Assembly: GCA_009760855.2 (NCBI GenBank)
Contig: WPIO01000040.1
Location: 2,137,001 to 2,201,000 of the forward strand
DNA length: 64,000 nt
Direction of reading: 5' to 3'
DNA from: Cristatella mucedo
Lineage: Eukaryota > Bryozoa > Phylactolaemata > Cristatellidae
Both the position numbers and the translations under genes were made by a program. This document shows positions 24,180 through 36,486 of the stretch, piece after piece (positions within the stretch are counted from its first letter, which is position 1; every line of letters starts with the position of its first letter). A model generated the notes under the pieces. That model worked only from the letters and a program-made list of their open reading frames with translations. It did not search any database and was not told the origin of the DNA.

Positions 24180-24425
24180 CTTCGAGCTGACGCGAGGCTG
24201 CGATTGCGAACCCCAGCGCGCTTTCGGCCGCTTTCGGCCGCTTTCCACCGGTCGTTTCTTCTGTCTCGGTCAGCTGAGCGTCGCTTGAGGTCGTCTCCGG
24301 CGCGACCTCCTCCGCCGACGCCATAAGCGCACGCACATCGAGCCGACGTGACTCGACCCAGCCTTCGTAGGCGAGGTGCGGCTGAACGCGACCCGAGGGC
24401 TGCCGCCGGAGATCGGGCATCCGCC
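24180..24425 (-). CDS. Possible extra 3' exon of gene B
   Basis: A short open stretch with non-repetitive coding-like content (HLAYEGWVESRRLDVRALMA, SSDAQLTETEETTGGKRP), bounded by a possible acceptor TTTTAAG and a good donor GAAG|GTGCGT. Phase does not agree simply with the presumed gene B donor at 24590, so this stays tentative. Confidence 0.25.
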
Positions 24426-24590
24426 GTGAGCGTTTCAATCTCCTTAAAACCTCTCTATTTTTTTAATTTAAAATAATATATTTTAACCACTAGTTTTCAT
24501 CTAACTAAAGCCTAGCAGATGCTCGGGTGGTTGGGTGACGGCAACTGACGTCACACGCATGCGCACGCTCGCGCGTGCGCTGGGGCTTAC

Positions 24591-27500
24591 CGTCGCTCGA
24601 GTCCGTCGCGCCGAGGTCGATCGCCGCTCCAAATCGTCCGCCGCTCGGCATAACCGCGCTCAACGTCGGCACGACGCCTTCCCGACCTTTGAATGCGCTC
24701 GCTGCAGGCTCTCGTCCGATGGCCGGCGGCCGCGGCCGCATCTCGTCCGCCGCCGCCGCCTCCGCCACGATTTCTGCCGCCGGCCTGACATCAGAAACGA
24801 CGACGGTGAGGCGATCAGCGCGTCGCGCTCGGTGAGCTGCGCTCGGCGACAGCGGCGCGCGACGCGCTGCCGCTGCGCAACCCACCGCGTTCGCTCCAGC
24901 TGCTGGCGACGCGCGGCAGCGTCCGCGCGGTCGCTTTCGGGATGGGACGGCTGCCGAGAGCGACCGCCGCCTGTCGTCTGCTCGAGGGCGCTCGAGTCGC
25001 CGCTCAGACGCCCCTCGACGGGTCGAGCGGACTGCGACGGCCGCCGACTGCGAACGGCGTCGTCGAGGCTGACTCCCCCGCCGCTCTGCTGCTGCTGTTG
25101 CGAAGGGTGGCGCTCGTCAGGAAGCCGCCGCGGGTCCGGAGCGGCGGAGAAAAGTACGTGGTCTCTGTCTACGGTCAGCACGACCTTCACCGGAGAGCAC
25201 GCGACTCGCGCCTCCGGGGCGGCGCGGACGCCGCCCGGAGACGCTCTGCTGCCGCTCGCGAAAGGCGGAGACGCCGACGATGCCGACGACGAAGCCGACG
25301 ACGACGCCCCGCCGGCGGCGGCGCATCGATCGCCGTCGCTGACGTGCGGGTACGGACCGAAGCGGTAGTCCAGGTCTTTGGCTGACATCAAGTACTCGCG
25401 AGACGCGCACCCGTCGTCCGGTCGCGCGACGAGCGTCCTGTACTGGAAGCTGGAGGCAGCTCCTCCGAGCGATCGCGAGGCGGCGGCGGCAGCGGTTCCG
25501 ACGCGGCGGCCTCGCGAAGACGACGCATCGTCGCTGGAGATAGCCACGTCACTCTTCATCGGTCTCTCGCTGCCGCCGCCGAACAGCTCCGGTCCTCCGG
25601 ACAAAGCCGTCCAGTGCGAGTTCGGTAGGCCGGCGCGTTCGTCGGTCCGGACGCTTCCGCCACCAGACGTGGAGGTCGTCGTCGTCGCCGCCGCCGCGCC
25701 ACTGACGGCCTCATCAAAGGCGACTCGTGCAAAGCAGCCGCCTTTGGCTGTGGCAGCCGCCGGCGCCGTTGCTGCCACCGCGGGCCGCGCTTCGCTAGCC
25801 GCTCGCTCGGCTGCCGCGGCAGCCAACTGGCGAAGATGGCTTCGATCGATCTCTTCCAGTGCGAACGCGATCGTCTGCTCCCACTCGCTCGCCACGCTCG
25901 AGGCGTCCGCCGCCGCTGCCGCCGCCGCACCGCTGCTGCCGACGCGAGTAGCGTCGCGTGCGCTCGCCTGTTTGCAGTCGTGGGCGCCATCGGGCGATTC
26001 GCCGTCGGCGGACCGACCGTCGTCTCGCCGACCGCCGCTGACGCCGACGCCAACCTGCGCTCGCGGCGTCGCGGACGTCACTTCCGTAGGCGCCCGCGAC
26101 GCGCCCTCGATCGTCGGACTTTCCGCGCGGCTATCGCCAACGGCCTCGTCCGCAGTCGTTTCCGCAGAGGCCGCCGACAGAGGACGCGTCGATTCGCGCT
26201 CCGACGTGGGCAGCGTCGCGACGTCGCGTCGCGTCCGATCGTCGTTTTCGTCGTCGTTGTCGCCTCCGACCGTCGGCGGCGTGCGCCGACGCGTCACCCC
26301 GGCGGCGGCGGCGGCGGCGGTCGACGCGACGAGCAGCGTCTCCTCGACGGCGCCGGTCGCTGCGGTGGGACCTTGACCTTGGCATTGAACCCGAACGACT
26401 TCATAAACTACCTCGACCGAGTCCATCGCCGAAAGGAAGCTCAGCTCGGAGCCGCTGCCGATGTCGAGCACGGAGCGCAGCGTCTCGCCGGACGGCACTC
26501 GCTGGCCCGGATCTAGCGGCGCCGGCGTGCACAGCGCGCTCTCGCTCTCCGATGGCGAGCGCCGGCCGGATGCGCGGTGCGCTCCCTGGATCGCGTCCTC
26601 ATTCCTGTCGCCCGTCTCGAAGCGGCCGCCGCAAAAGCCGCCGCCGCGCGCCGCCTCCCAGTGCACGCTCTTTTTCCAAGCCGCGGACTTGCTTCGCTGC
26701 CTGAGGCTCGCTCCTCCTCCTGAGGCGGCCGCTTGCGGCCCCAAATGCGACTGGGGCGGCAGCGCCGGAGGCGGCGGCGGCGGCGGCGCCGGAGGCTGAT
26801 GAGCCGCTTCGCATCGTCGCTCGTCTTCACCGTAGCGTCGCCGAGCGGCGGCGAAGTCTTCGCTGGGAAAGCGCTGACGTAGCGTCGCTGCCGAGCTGCC
26901 GGTCGTCGTGTCCGTCTCGTCGTGCGGCGGCGGCAGACGGCGACTCGCTGTCGCCCGTCGGTCAAGCGTCGCCGCTCGTCGTACCTCGTTGTCGTGCTCC
27001 GTCGGACGACCAGCGCGATCGGCGGCGGCCAACTCTGTGGCCTCACAAAGACGATCTTGTGCCGGCTCGTGGCGATCGGCAATCGCTGCGACTGCACTCG
27101 GCGTCCTCTGGCGGCCATCGAACGGCTCTTCGCCGAGCATCAACGCCGCCGCCGCCGTCGACGCTTCCGCTGACGACGGCGGCGTTGGCGAGCCTGGTGC
27201 GAAGCGCTCGATATATCCCACGACGCCGCACGGCGGCGTCACCGCGAGCTGATCTACGGCTGGCGCGGCCTCCACCTCAGCTGCCTCAGCTGCCATCGCA
27301 GCCCGCGGGCTCCCGACCCGGTTGTCGGCCGCCCAATTGGAAGCCGACGAGCGGGCGCAGTCGGCTGAGCCACGGCAGCAAAGGAGCTCGTCGCGTATCG
27401 GCGCCGCGCCGTCGGCACGCTTGGTGGCAGCCGCAGAGAGCAGCACGCGCCGATCGCTTGGGCGTCCGTGCGCAGGCGCCGCCGCCGCCACCGCTGCCGC

Positions 27501-30500
27501 CGCGTCGCTAGGGTCGTCGCACGCGCGCAGCCACGCCCGGAAGCTCGACGCTCCGGTGAACGTCGGGTGCAGGTAGCGCCATCGAGCGTCCTCGTCTTCG
27601 TCGACGGCGGCACCGTCGTCGCTAGAGCTGTCGAGCGTGACCTCACAAGTCGGCGCCAGCGACGGAAAGCCGGCGGCGTCCGCACGGCCGTCCGCCGCCG
27701 CTCCGCGCGCGTCCTCAAAGCAGTCCTCAGCCTCGTCTTCGTCAGCAGAGGAGAGCGCCGCGTGCTCGTCGCTATCCGTCGGCTCCACGAGTCGGCGGCG
27801 GCGGCGAACGCGGAACGGGCCGCCGCCGCCACCGCGCACGCCCGCAGTTCCGCTTTCCTTCTGCGTCGCTCGTCGGTGAATCTCGCCGCCGCCGCTTCCC
27901 GTCGGCTGTCGCGATGGGCGATGACTTCCGCTGCACCCGCTGTCATGGTCGTCGTCACTTGACAGTCCGCCTCTTCCCGCAGAGTCGCTCAGAGCGGCCG
28001 CCAGCCGCCGCGTCTCGCGCTCGAGCAAGACGACCGCTGCGGTCGCAGTGGCGGCAGCTGCGAACGGATCTCCCGCTCGATGCATTCGGCTGCGGCGGAA
28101 TCGTTCAGAGGTGGCGGCGTCGGAGTTCGACTCCTCGATCGTCGCGGCGAGAGCATCGCAGCGTCGGGCACCGTCCGATGCACACGAGCGATACGCCTCG
28201 GCGGCCGCGAAAGGACAATGATCTCGGTTCTGGACAGCGGGCGCGGCGTCAACGGATGTCCCAGTCGAATCGTCATCGGCCGGATGGTGGCAGGGCGACG
28301 CGGCAGTCCCGCGCTCTCGACTAGCCTGACATGCGGAAAGTGCGGCTAAACAGCGCTCGTCACGCGGCGCGGCGATCGCTCGCCGCGCCGCTACTGCTTT
28401 GCTTGAATTCGCCGAGCAGCCGTCGGCGCCGATCGCTGCCGATGGTGGCTCGGCGATCGACTTTGAGCGGTCAGGAATGCTGCCGCCGCCGCCGCCACCG
28501 AGGGTTGTATCGACGATCGACTTCCGCGACGCATCTGCCGCCGCCGCCGCTTCGGCGGCTGCGCCGCCCTGCGGCCGCCGCTCAGGGCCCGAGCGCAGCC
28601 ACGTAGCGTAGCTGCGAGTCTTGCACGCACACCCGACGGCGTCGGCGCAGCTCGCGGCGGCGGCGGCGAGGTCGATGGCGACCGTCGCCCCCAACCGATC
28701 GCTCTCGCGGCTCGCGCTGCCGCTCGCCGTGTCGAGATCGACGCCTCGCCTCTCCTTCGTCGCCGCCGCCGCAGCCATTGCCGTCGCCATCGCGAGGCCG
28801 CGCTGCCGCGTCTGTCCTCTCTGTTGCTGCTCCTCCTCCTTCGCCGAAGCTTCTCTCAGCCACGACGCGTAGCTGCGCGTCATGCAAGCGCACGCGACGG
28901 CGTCCGAGCAGTTCGACACGACGGCGTCCTGGACGCTCCGATCGTGCCGCGGAGGCGGCGGCGGCGGCGCCTCCGCCCGGCGTCGTCGGAGGTCTCTTCG
29001 AAAGGCGACATCGTCGACGCCGCCTCCACCGAACGCGGAATCGAGGTCTGCACGCTCCGCCGCCGCCGCCGCCGCCGCCACAACTACCGCGGCGGCGGTC
29101 TTCTCGTGGCTCCTCTTTCCGGTCTTTCCGGCCTCGTCCTGGCGCTCGTCCGCGTCATCGTCCTCGGCACTTTTTTTGGCGGCACCTGAGCAGTGCTCGT
29201 CCGCCGCAGCTCCTATCGCTGTCGGCATTTCAGCCGCTGCCGCTTCCCCAGTCGCCGATGTTGTCTTGGCGCACTCGAGTCCTGCGGCCGTGGCAGCGTC
29301 GTCGTCGGCTCCCAATCGGCGAAGATCCGCGTCCGTCGTCGCCGCCTGTCGATCGTCTGTCCGACCGACGATCGCCGCGTGCGAGCGAGGTCGACGCGCG
29401 AACGCGACCGCGCCGCCGTCTGGCGACGCGATCGCCGACGGCGACGCGCCGCCGCCAGCGCCGCCGCGTCGAAGGGCACGCGGCGTCGTTGGCGGCGCGG
29501 CGTCGGCGCGGCCGTCGAGCGCTGCAACGACGCCCAGTGCCGCCGGGCTCTTCCTCGAGCCCCAGTCGGCGAGCGAGTCGTCGTCGTCGCTTGGCGACGA
29601 GTCGAGCGACGACGAACTCGCCGCCGCTCGGTGCAGCGACTCGCTGAGGAATGACTGCCGACTGTCGCTGACTGTCGACGCGGAGCTCGACGACGACGAT
29701 GACGACGTCGCGACGTCGTCCGATTCGATGTCGCGAAGCGATGACGAGCTGAATGGCGAGCCGGGCAGCGACTGAGGTGGTTGAAATCGCGAGTCGTCAC
29801 CGCGAGGAGTTGTCCGCCCCTTCGTGGCGACGTTGTCGGCGGCTTCCCGCGGACGATGCCTTTCGTCGACCGGCGGCGGCGCGCCGCCGACCGCGCCGCG
29901 CTGGCGGACGCGCGCGAGCCGTCTTTGGACGCTGTCGATTGCCTCGGGCAATCTGCCCTCCGTCGGAGGCGGCTTCTTCTGGCGGCTTCGATCCTCGCGG
30001 CGGCGGCGGTGACGACGCGGCGAGCGTGCGAGCTCGCTCGGTCCACCGCCGTCGCCGCCACATTCGGTCGAACGAGGGGCGGCGGCGGCGGCAGCGCATC
30101 CGTAGAAGCGCTGGTCGAGGGAGGGCTCGTCTTGCAGGACTCGTCGCGGCCGCCGACGCTTCGACGCTCCGACATCGACGTCGTGGGCGCGTGGCGGCGG
30201 CGCCGCGAGGCTCCCTGGTCGAGCGAGCGAGCGATCGAGCGAGGCGGCGGCGGCGATCTCCGGCTGCACCGCGAAGTGCCCCCAGCCGCGACCGGAGTCG
30301 GGCGACGCCTGCGTCGAGGGCTCGAGCTCGTATATGTCGAAGTACTCGGTGTGCAACGGAATCGCGGCGTCGGCGACGGTGGCGGCGGCCGCGGGCGCCG
30401 GCCGAGAGCCGAGGCCCTCGGCGGACAGCACGCCAGCGCGCGCTCTTCCAGCGGCAGACGGTTGAGGAGTGCGGCCGCGGCGCTGCGCGGCTGTCACCAA

Positions 30501-30832
30501 GCCGCAGCCGCCGCTGCCGCCACTGCCGCGGCCGTCGAGATCGGTGGCTCGGTCGGCGTCTAGACAATCGAGGCAGAACGCGGCAGCGGCGGCGGTGCAA
30601 TACCGAGGCACCGGGCTCGGCGCCGAGACGCGCTCGGCGCCGCGCTTCGACGGCGGCGGCAGCGTTCGGACAGTTGCCGCTCGCGCTGGAGAAGTCTCCG
30701 CGCTACCGACGCGGCTGACGCTCCGGCCTTCTTCTGGCGGAAGCCAGAGGCTGGCGCTGGCCGGGCGGCGGCCATCTTCGCGACGCTCTTCGTTCAAGCG
30801 TGGCTGTCCGGCGGCGGCGGCGAAGCTCTCGG
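24591..30832 (-). CDS. Gene B, giant GC-rich exon
   Basis: A single frame stays open from an acceptor with an excellent pyrimidine tract (CTTCTCGCCTCTTGCAG|CC, start 30832) to a stop at 24660, more than 2,000 codons. The product is Ala/Ser/Arg/Asp-rich and mostly disordered, with less biased islands: LHTEYFDIYELEPSTQ near the N terminus, ARWRYLHPTFTGASSFRAWL, VEVVYEVVRVQCQG, FALEEIDRSHLRQLA, SAKDLDYRFGPYPHVSDGD and VKVVLTVDRDHVLFSA. Two copies of a DAVxCACxTRSYAxWLR motif occur near 28860-28920 and 28600-28655. From about 24885 another frame looks more natural (AEIVAEAAAADEMRPRPPAI, to a donor GACG|GTAAGC at 24591), so an unseen splice or frame change may lie near 24.8 kb. No family is recognised; function unknown. 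Confidence 0.65.
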
Positions 30833-31957
30833 CTGCAAGAGGCGAGAAGCAGGCTTGAAAAGTCGGCCATCTTCGCGGCCCGAGTTGGCGTTCGCGGAGC
30901 AGCGTGCGGTGCAGCAGCGTCGTCATTTGCTGCCCCTCAATCATCTGCAGCGGCAGCGCACACGCGTTGCAGATTTCCTGGTCATGATGTCATGTTGCGG
31001 GATCCTTCTGGTGTTCTGACAAATAATATTCTTCGAAAAAATCTCGATCATGTCGAAAATCAAAATGCTTTTTATTAGAGACAACATCGCAAGGAACAGT
31101 GCCAAAGTCAGGGTCTGCTTCGGGCTTATGAGTAGACTGCAAAACTATTTCGACCGCATTTGTGACGTTGTGTGGCCTACATTATCGCCATTCTCTTAAT
31201 TCAGGCCTGAGCCATTAGTCGTCTGCAATTAATGCAAAACTCGGCTGCTCGTCCGGTCTGTCGCCGACGGCGTAGCTGCCGCCGCATCTGTCTGAGTATC
31301 GCTGGATCCCTATCCCTGGCGCCCAATGGATTTCAAGATCCTCAGTCTCAGGCTTTCAGGTCACTGCACTAGCCAGCGCCTGCCTTGAACTATCCGACCT
31401 GTTGACCTATATTGGCATGTTCTTCCGTCCTTGACCTATCCTCCTTTGGTCTAACCAACCTTGACCTATCCGACCTGCCCGTTTACATCCTTACTCCTTC
31501 AACGTGCTGTCGCACAACATGATCGACAGCGTACGGTCATTTCGACATTCCCCCTCGAGCTAATTTGGAATCTTGCGTTTAACCAACCTTCTGCTTACGT
31601 TCACCAAAAGTCTAAAAACTCTGACGCGCACAGCGACTGCCAGGAGTGATCTTTACTCATCTGGTTCTTAGGTAAAGACGCGCCTGCTCCGGATTCTGCT
31701 TTCCTGTTGCCCCATGATGCATCCGGTACGCCCCAACTCGTCTGCTTTAAGCTAAGGAGCGCTTGGAATATGCACATGTGCACGACTAAGTGCGCGTTAC
31801 TAGTCAAAGCTTTTATAAACGGTGGTCATGAGTGTTTTTACGTTTGCTTTAGCACGTTGGTCCAAGCACGACATTCGCTCTTCCAATTACAGGCTGCGAT
31901 ACCATGACTGTCACTATGCCCCCCCCCGACATTGATTCTCTTGCTGCGAGTTGTACA

Positions 31958-32037
31958 GCGCCTGGATAGAGGTCAAGCGACCGGATAGAGGTCAAGCGCC
32001 TGGATAGAGGTCAAGCGCCTGGATAGAGGTCAAGCGC
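31958..32037. repeat. 19-bp tandem repeat, four copies
   Basis: Four units of gcgcctggatagaggtcaa, one with gcgacc in place of gcgcct. Confidence 0.95.
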
Positions 32038-32303
32038 ACTATTTAGGCCACTTGACTAGCTATGTTTTATATATGACATTATTACGTTATATATTTTATG
32101 TTTATATAATTTTGTCATTAAAATCAATATACCGCATTGGTTGCTGCAACTGCCAACATATTGCAGCTGGTACTAGACATGGCGGCGTCGGCATCAGTGT
32201 TTAGCGGTACGATTCAGCGCTAGAGTCGTACCGCGCGATTGGCTTAGCGAATCAAAAGGGTCAAAGTCACGTCAATAAAATAAATAAATCTCCTAGCTGA
32301 CTA

Positions 32304-32459
32304 AACAGCCTCTATTTAATTAGCGACAGAAGAGCCTTAACGGCTATCACCACCGCTTGCAGTGGCGATAAAGGATCGCTCACCTCAGGAATCGAACCCA
32401 CGACCTCGGGACCGAGGTCGTGAAAGCAACCGCCTTACCTAGTGCGCCATCACGGCTCA
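32304..32459 (-). mobile_element. tRNA-derived SINE, family 2 (copy)
   Basis: The reverse complement has the A box region ctaggtaaggcggttgc, B box ggttcgattcc and the cactgcaagcggtggtgat tail core. The best preserved of the four copies. Confidence 0.9.
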
Positions 32460-32616
32460 CCAAGCTCGGGTTTACTCAACTGAGTCGAGCCTCAGCCGTG
32501 TCCATGAAATATTAGCAGTCTCAAATTTTTCTCGCTTACAACCACGAAAAATCTCGGAAAACTGCAGCTTTACTTTGAAAGACTGGCCCGTCCGAGTCCA
32601 CTGAACTAGCTGGCGA

Positions 32617-32646
32617 GCCGGAAGGGGCTGGCGAGCCCCTTCCGGC
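32617..32646. repeat. Inverted repeat (13-bp arms)
   Basis: gccggaaggggct and its exact reverse complement, four bases apart. Confidence 0.9.
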
Positions 32647-32993
32647 AGATGGGTGATCATGCAGTGCTTTCTCAATCTAGAATGCTCTGTAAGCGAGGTA
32701 AAGTAAGAAAAGATCCTTTACATTATTTTCCAATAGTTTTACTTTAACTACTAAACGGCCAGAACTAAGTGACCAGAGCCGGTGGAGCTCCGTTGACTAT
32801 GGCGGAAAATATGGCGGCAGCTCTGAGCTCTGAGCGGATCGGAGAAGCTCCGCATTTCTCCATTTCGCGTAACTTTCTCTCGGAGCGACTGAGCCTCGTA
32901 CGTGGCCACTTCCACTCTCCTGGAAATACCCAGGAATATGTTAAAAATAGTGCAACCGGATGATAGAACGAGTTTTTTGCGCAATGCACTTAC

Positions 32994-33303
32994 GCCTTTG
33001 CCCTTCCGCGTCCACGCCTGTCCCGAGGTCTCGACTTCCGGAAGATGGCTGCTGCGAAGCGGTTACAGCCGTTTGGCGATGGATGGGCGGGCTACGAGTG
33101 GTGATCACGGTTCGGCTGCAGACTAGCGCCAGATTTCGTCCGTCCTCGAGGCTGGCGTAGACGGTGGTCGTAATTACCGTCTCGTCAATGCATGCGGTGG
33201 CGCTGTGGTTGCACGACGGCGACGCCGCCCGCTGCTGCGGCGCTCGGAGGCCCGCTTCCGGCGGCGAGCTTCCGCCGTCCGGCAGCCGCTTGGAGCTGTC
33301 CAT
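32994..33303 (-). CDS. Gene B, first coding exon
   Basis: ATG at 33303-33301, then 103 codons and one spare base before a consensus donor GGC|GTAAGTGC. The giant exon starting at 30832 needs exactly one base, so the two join in frame. The translation starts MDSSKRLPDGGSSPPEAG and contains ETVITTTVYASLEDGRNLAL, less biased than the rest of the gene and a good search query. No signal peptide or membrane segment is visible. Confidence 0.62.
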
Positions 33304-33764
<461 letters not shown>

Positions 33765-33984
33765 TACGAAACTGCAGCTTCCCGTGGTCAAGCAACTGAG
33801 CGTTCGACGCCGCAGTCCAATGCAGCAACGATAAGAGAGCATTCTCAGAGGAGTGCCATTTCATCTAACCTTGACACTCAAATGGGCGTGGCCTGCACAT
33901 CGCCTGTAGTAATTTCTGCACTAAATCTCGTATAAGAGACATTTCAATAGACTCCCAAATCTGCTCCGCAGTCAAGTCTTCCAA

Positions 33985-34440
33985 CTTTCGGCTACTTACA
34001 TAGCACAAACTCGACATTCATAGACAAAGATACCACGTCCAAGTAGGTCCTAGCATTTGCGACATATTGTCTCGACTTCAGCAACTCACTACTTGCAGGT
34101 CTTCGGTCAGTGCAATCGGGCACTCGTAGTTTCAACCAGACTCTGCATCTAGGTTTGATCTATCGTAAACGTCTCAATTGGAAAATTGCACCACCTCTGA
34201 TCTCTGAACAACCAGCACTCGCTCCCGGTAAAGCAAGGTCATTGGAAATCCCACTTCAAAATCATTTACAATGACATTGTTCACATTTGGATATTCCTTC
34301 AGTCATTTTTTTCTGCAGCCGGACCACTCTACGTGACTACATCGCCTGACCACCTACGAGTCCACATAACTACACTACCTGACTTCAGGTTGCTTAGCTG
34401 TGCTTTTAACCGACCTCAAGTTCTTTGGAAATCGCGACTT
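33985..34440 (+). mobile_element. L2/CR1-like LINE 3' fragment (very degenerate)
   Basis: 33985-34150 aligns by eye with the LINE at 63735-63870: the segment taccacgtccaagt, then an atttg(c/t)gacat stretch and ctcgacttc(a/t)gcaactcac. The rest is too decayed to translate. Confidence 0.65.
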
Positions 34441-34839
34441 TAGGTTCAAACGATCACAATGCCTTGAAAACTCTACCGACCCACTACGTAACTACGTCAC
34501 ATGACATGACGACTAAAAAAGGAAGCCAAAAGTTGGCGCTTAAATTAAAAGTAAAAAAACAACATAAAAGCCCGTTCGTCACAGCATTTGCTCGGTTCGC
34601 GCGATATGTCCTCGGCCTGCTCACGTGTGCTGATACCATGCACGCTAATACTAAACCATCGACACGCTTTCTTTGCAGCAAATGTATTAGCCTCGAAAGT
34701 GACTGATGCTTGTCTCACTTAGGGCTCATTGCAAAGTTCATTGTTGTTATTATTATTACTATTATTACATATCCGTCCATTTTTCAGATTTTCTTCGTTT
34801 TCAGATTTTCTTCTCTTTTTCAGATTTTCTTCTCTTTTT

Positions 34840-35480
34840 CCGGTTCGGCAGCGGCAGTGCTGCCGTCATTGGACAGTCGCACGGAGAGTGCGCGGGACGA
34901 GCGACTACGTCGAAGCTAGCCTCCTGAGCTAGCTGGGGGCGCGAGCCGCCGCCATTCGACCGGAAAGAGGCGTTGGAGCGAGCGAGCGAAGCGCGGCCGC
35001 CGAGCAGAGCTCTCCAGCGATCGCGAGCTGGCCTGGAACGAGGCTGCGCCGGCCGCTGTCGTCGTCCCTCGTCGGTCGAATAGCGAGAAAGCGCGAGGCT
35101 CTGGCGAGCGGGCGGGCGGGCGGGCGGGCGGGCGGTGAAAGCGAAGTCCTACCGAGTCGCACGTACGTCACGTTGCGGGGCCGTTCGCTGTTATTCGGTG
35201 CCACTCGCTCGCTCGCCCGGTGAGTCGGCGGCCTCGCCACGAGGGAGGCGACCGCGATTGTGACGCCACGCGAGCGTCCGCCTCAGACAAACCGCCGCCG
35301 CAGCCGGTCTGGGCAGCCGGGTCTCGCTTCGCGAAGGCTAAGGCTCGAACGAGCGCCCAATAGTCAAGCGAGTGCGAAAGTGAATACGATTTCGCGGCCG
35401 CCGCCGGAAATCACGTCTTTCTCGAGATCGAAGATGGCGGCGAAGCCGAGAATCGGACGAGCCATGCCTCGATCAGACGT
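34840..35480. promoter_or_regulatory. CpG-rich island, possible promoter
   Basis: Dense CpG and GC content inside otherwise AT-leaning intergenic DNA, with a (GGGC)n run at 35106-35133. It could be the promoter of minus-strand gene B, whose start codon is about 1.5 kb downstream, with a non-coding first exon, or of an unseen plus-strand transcript. Composition is the only evidence. Confidence 0.35.
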
Positions 35481-35486
35481 TTCTTT

Positions 35487-35496
35487 CCTCTCTCTT

Positions 35497-35587
<91 letters not shown>
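35487..35587. repeat. (CT)n microsatellite
   Basis: About 100 bases of CT, with TTTCTCTC interruptions at the left end. Confidence 0.97.
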
Positions 35588-35590
<3 letters not shown>

Positions 35591-36486
35591 AAGCTTCCGT
35601 AGCTGGTAACAAAGTGTTGCTTATTGCAGACACCGCACGATTTCTCTCTTTGTATCTAAGCACTTAGCGGTTGTTACAAGTGAAAAGTGTGGATTGGTTA
35701 GTGATAAAAAGTAGCTGAAGCGTAAATAAGAAGCGGGTGACTGGCGAAGCATCAAATGCCTGTCTAATAGTGCACCCAGATGGTCTTGCAAGCTGGAGTA
35801 GACGCTCGTGCTTTCCATCAGCTGGCCTTCTGCTTCTAATTGCCGGTTGACGTCACTGCTCAGCGCACATGTCGACCGCCTGGATTGAGCGACTCCTGAG
35901 CAGATGGTCTTAATAGTATTCATCACCCTCTCTCACGTCACAATCGAATCTCGAGGTTACTTCGGCATACTGCTAGACACTGCGGGTTGAGTACTCCGGC
36001 GGCAGGTATTGTGTATTGGGTACTGAGCAGAAGCACTTTGACTTTGACTGAGTTTTAATTCGATTCGGATTCTCAACAAATTATAATGCAAGCACGGGAG
36101 CCGCTCGTGCAAGCGATCGGCGGCCGGAGCGTCTCTGCCGTTGCCAGTCTGTTGAAAGTGAAGGCCGCCAGCCGAGAACGCTCCATACGGACATAGACAA
36201 CTGGGCCCGCAGCGCTGGCCGAGAGAGCCAAGTCGCAGCAACGCCGCGCGTCACTAGTCTGTAGACTGTTGACTGGCTGGCTCTCGGTCGGCGTCGTCCT
36301 CCAACGCAGCAGATTTCGAGAGCTTAAACGTGCAAGTGTCGTCACACGCAAAAAATTCGCTGGTCACGAGTAAGAAATTAGCAAACGTGCCCGAGTGTTT
36401 CTGTCTGGATTCAACGAATGCCTCAAACTTCCGCATCTGGTTATAGCCAAACTGCTTCCTCCAAGGATGCGGTTCCTTCTTGGATA
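35588..36486. other. Intergenic, nothing assigned
   Basis: No gene or repeat recognised. Short frames on both strands lack supporting features. Confidence 0.5.

Larger units (their letters stand above)
30833..32993 (-). other. Gene B intron 1
   Basis: Contains a 19-bp tandem repeat (31958-32037) and a family-2 SINE (32304-32459), plus a 13-bp-arm inverted repeat (32617-32646). No exon seen. Confidence 0.55.

Noticed and set aside
24535-30718. Several plus-strand open frames opposite gene B
   Set aside because: Arg/Ala/Pro-rich shadows of the giant minus-strand frame; none is comparably long.
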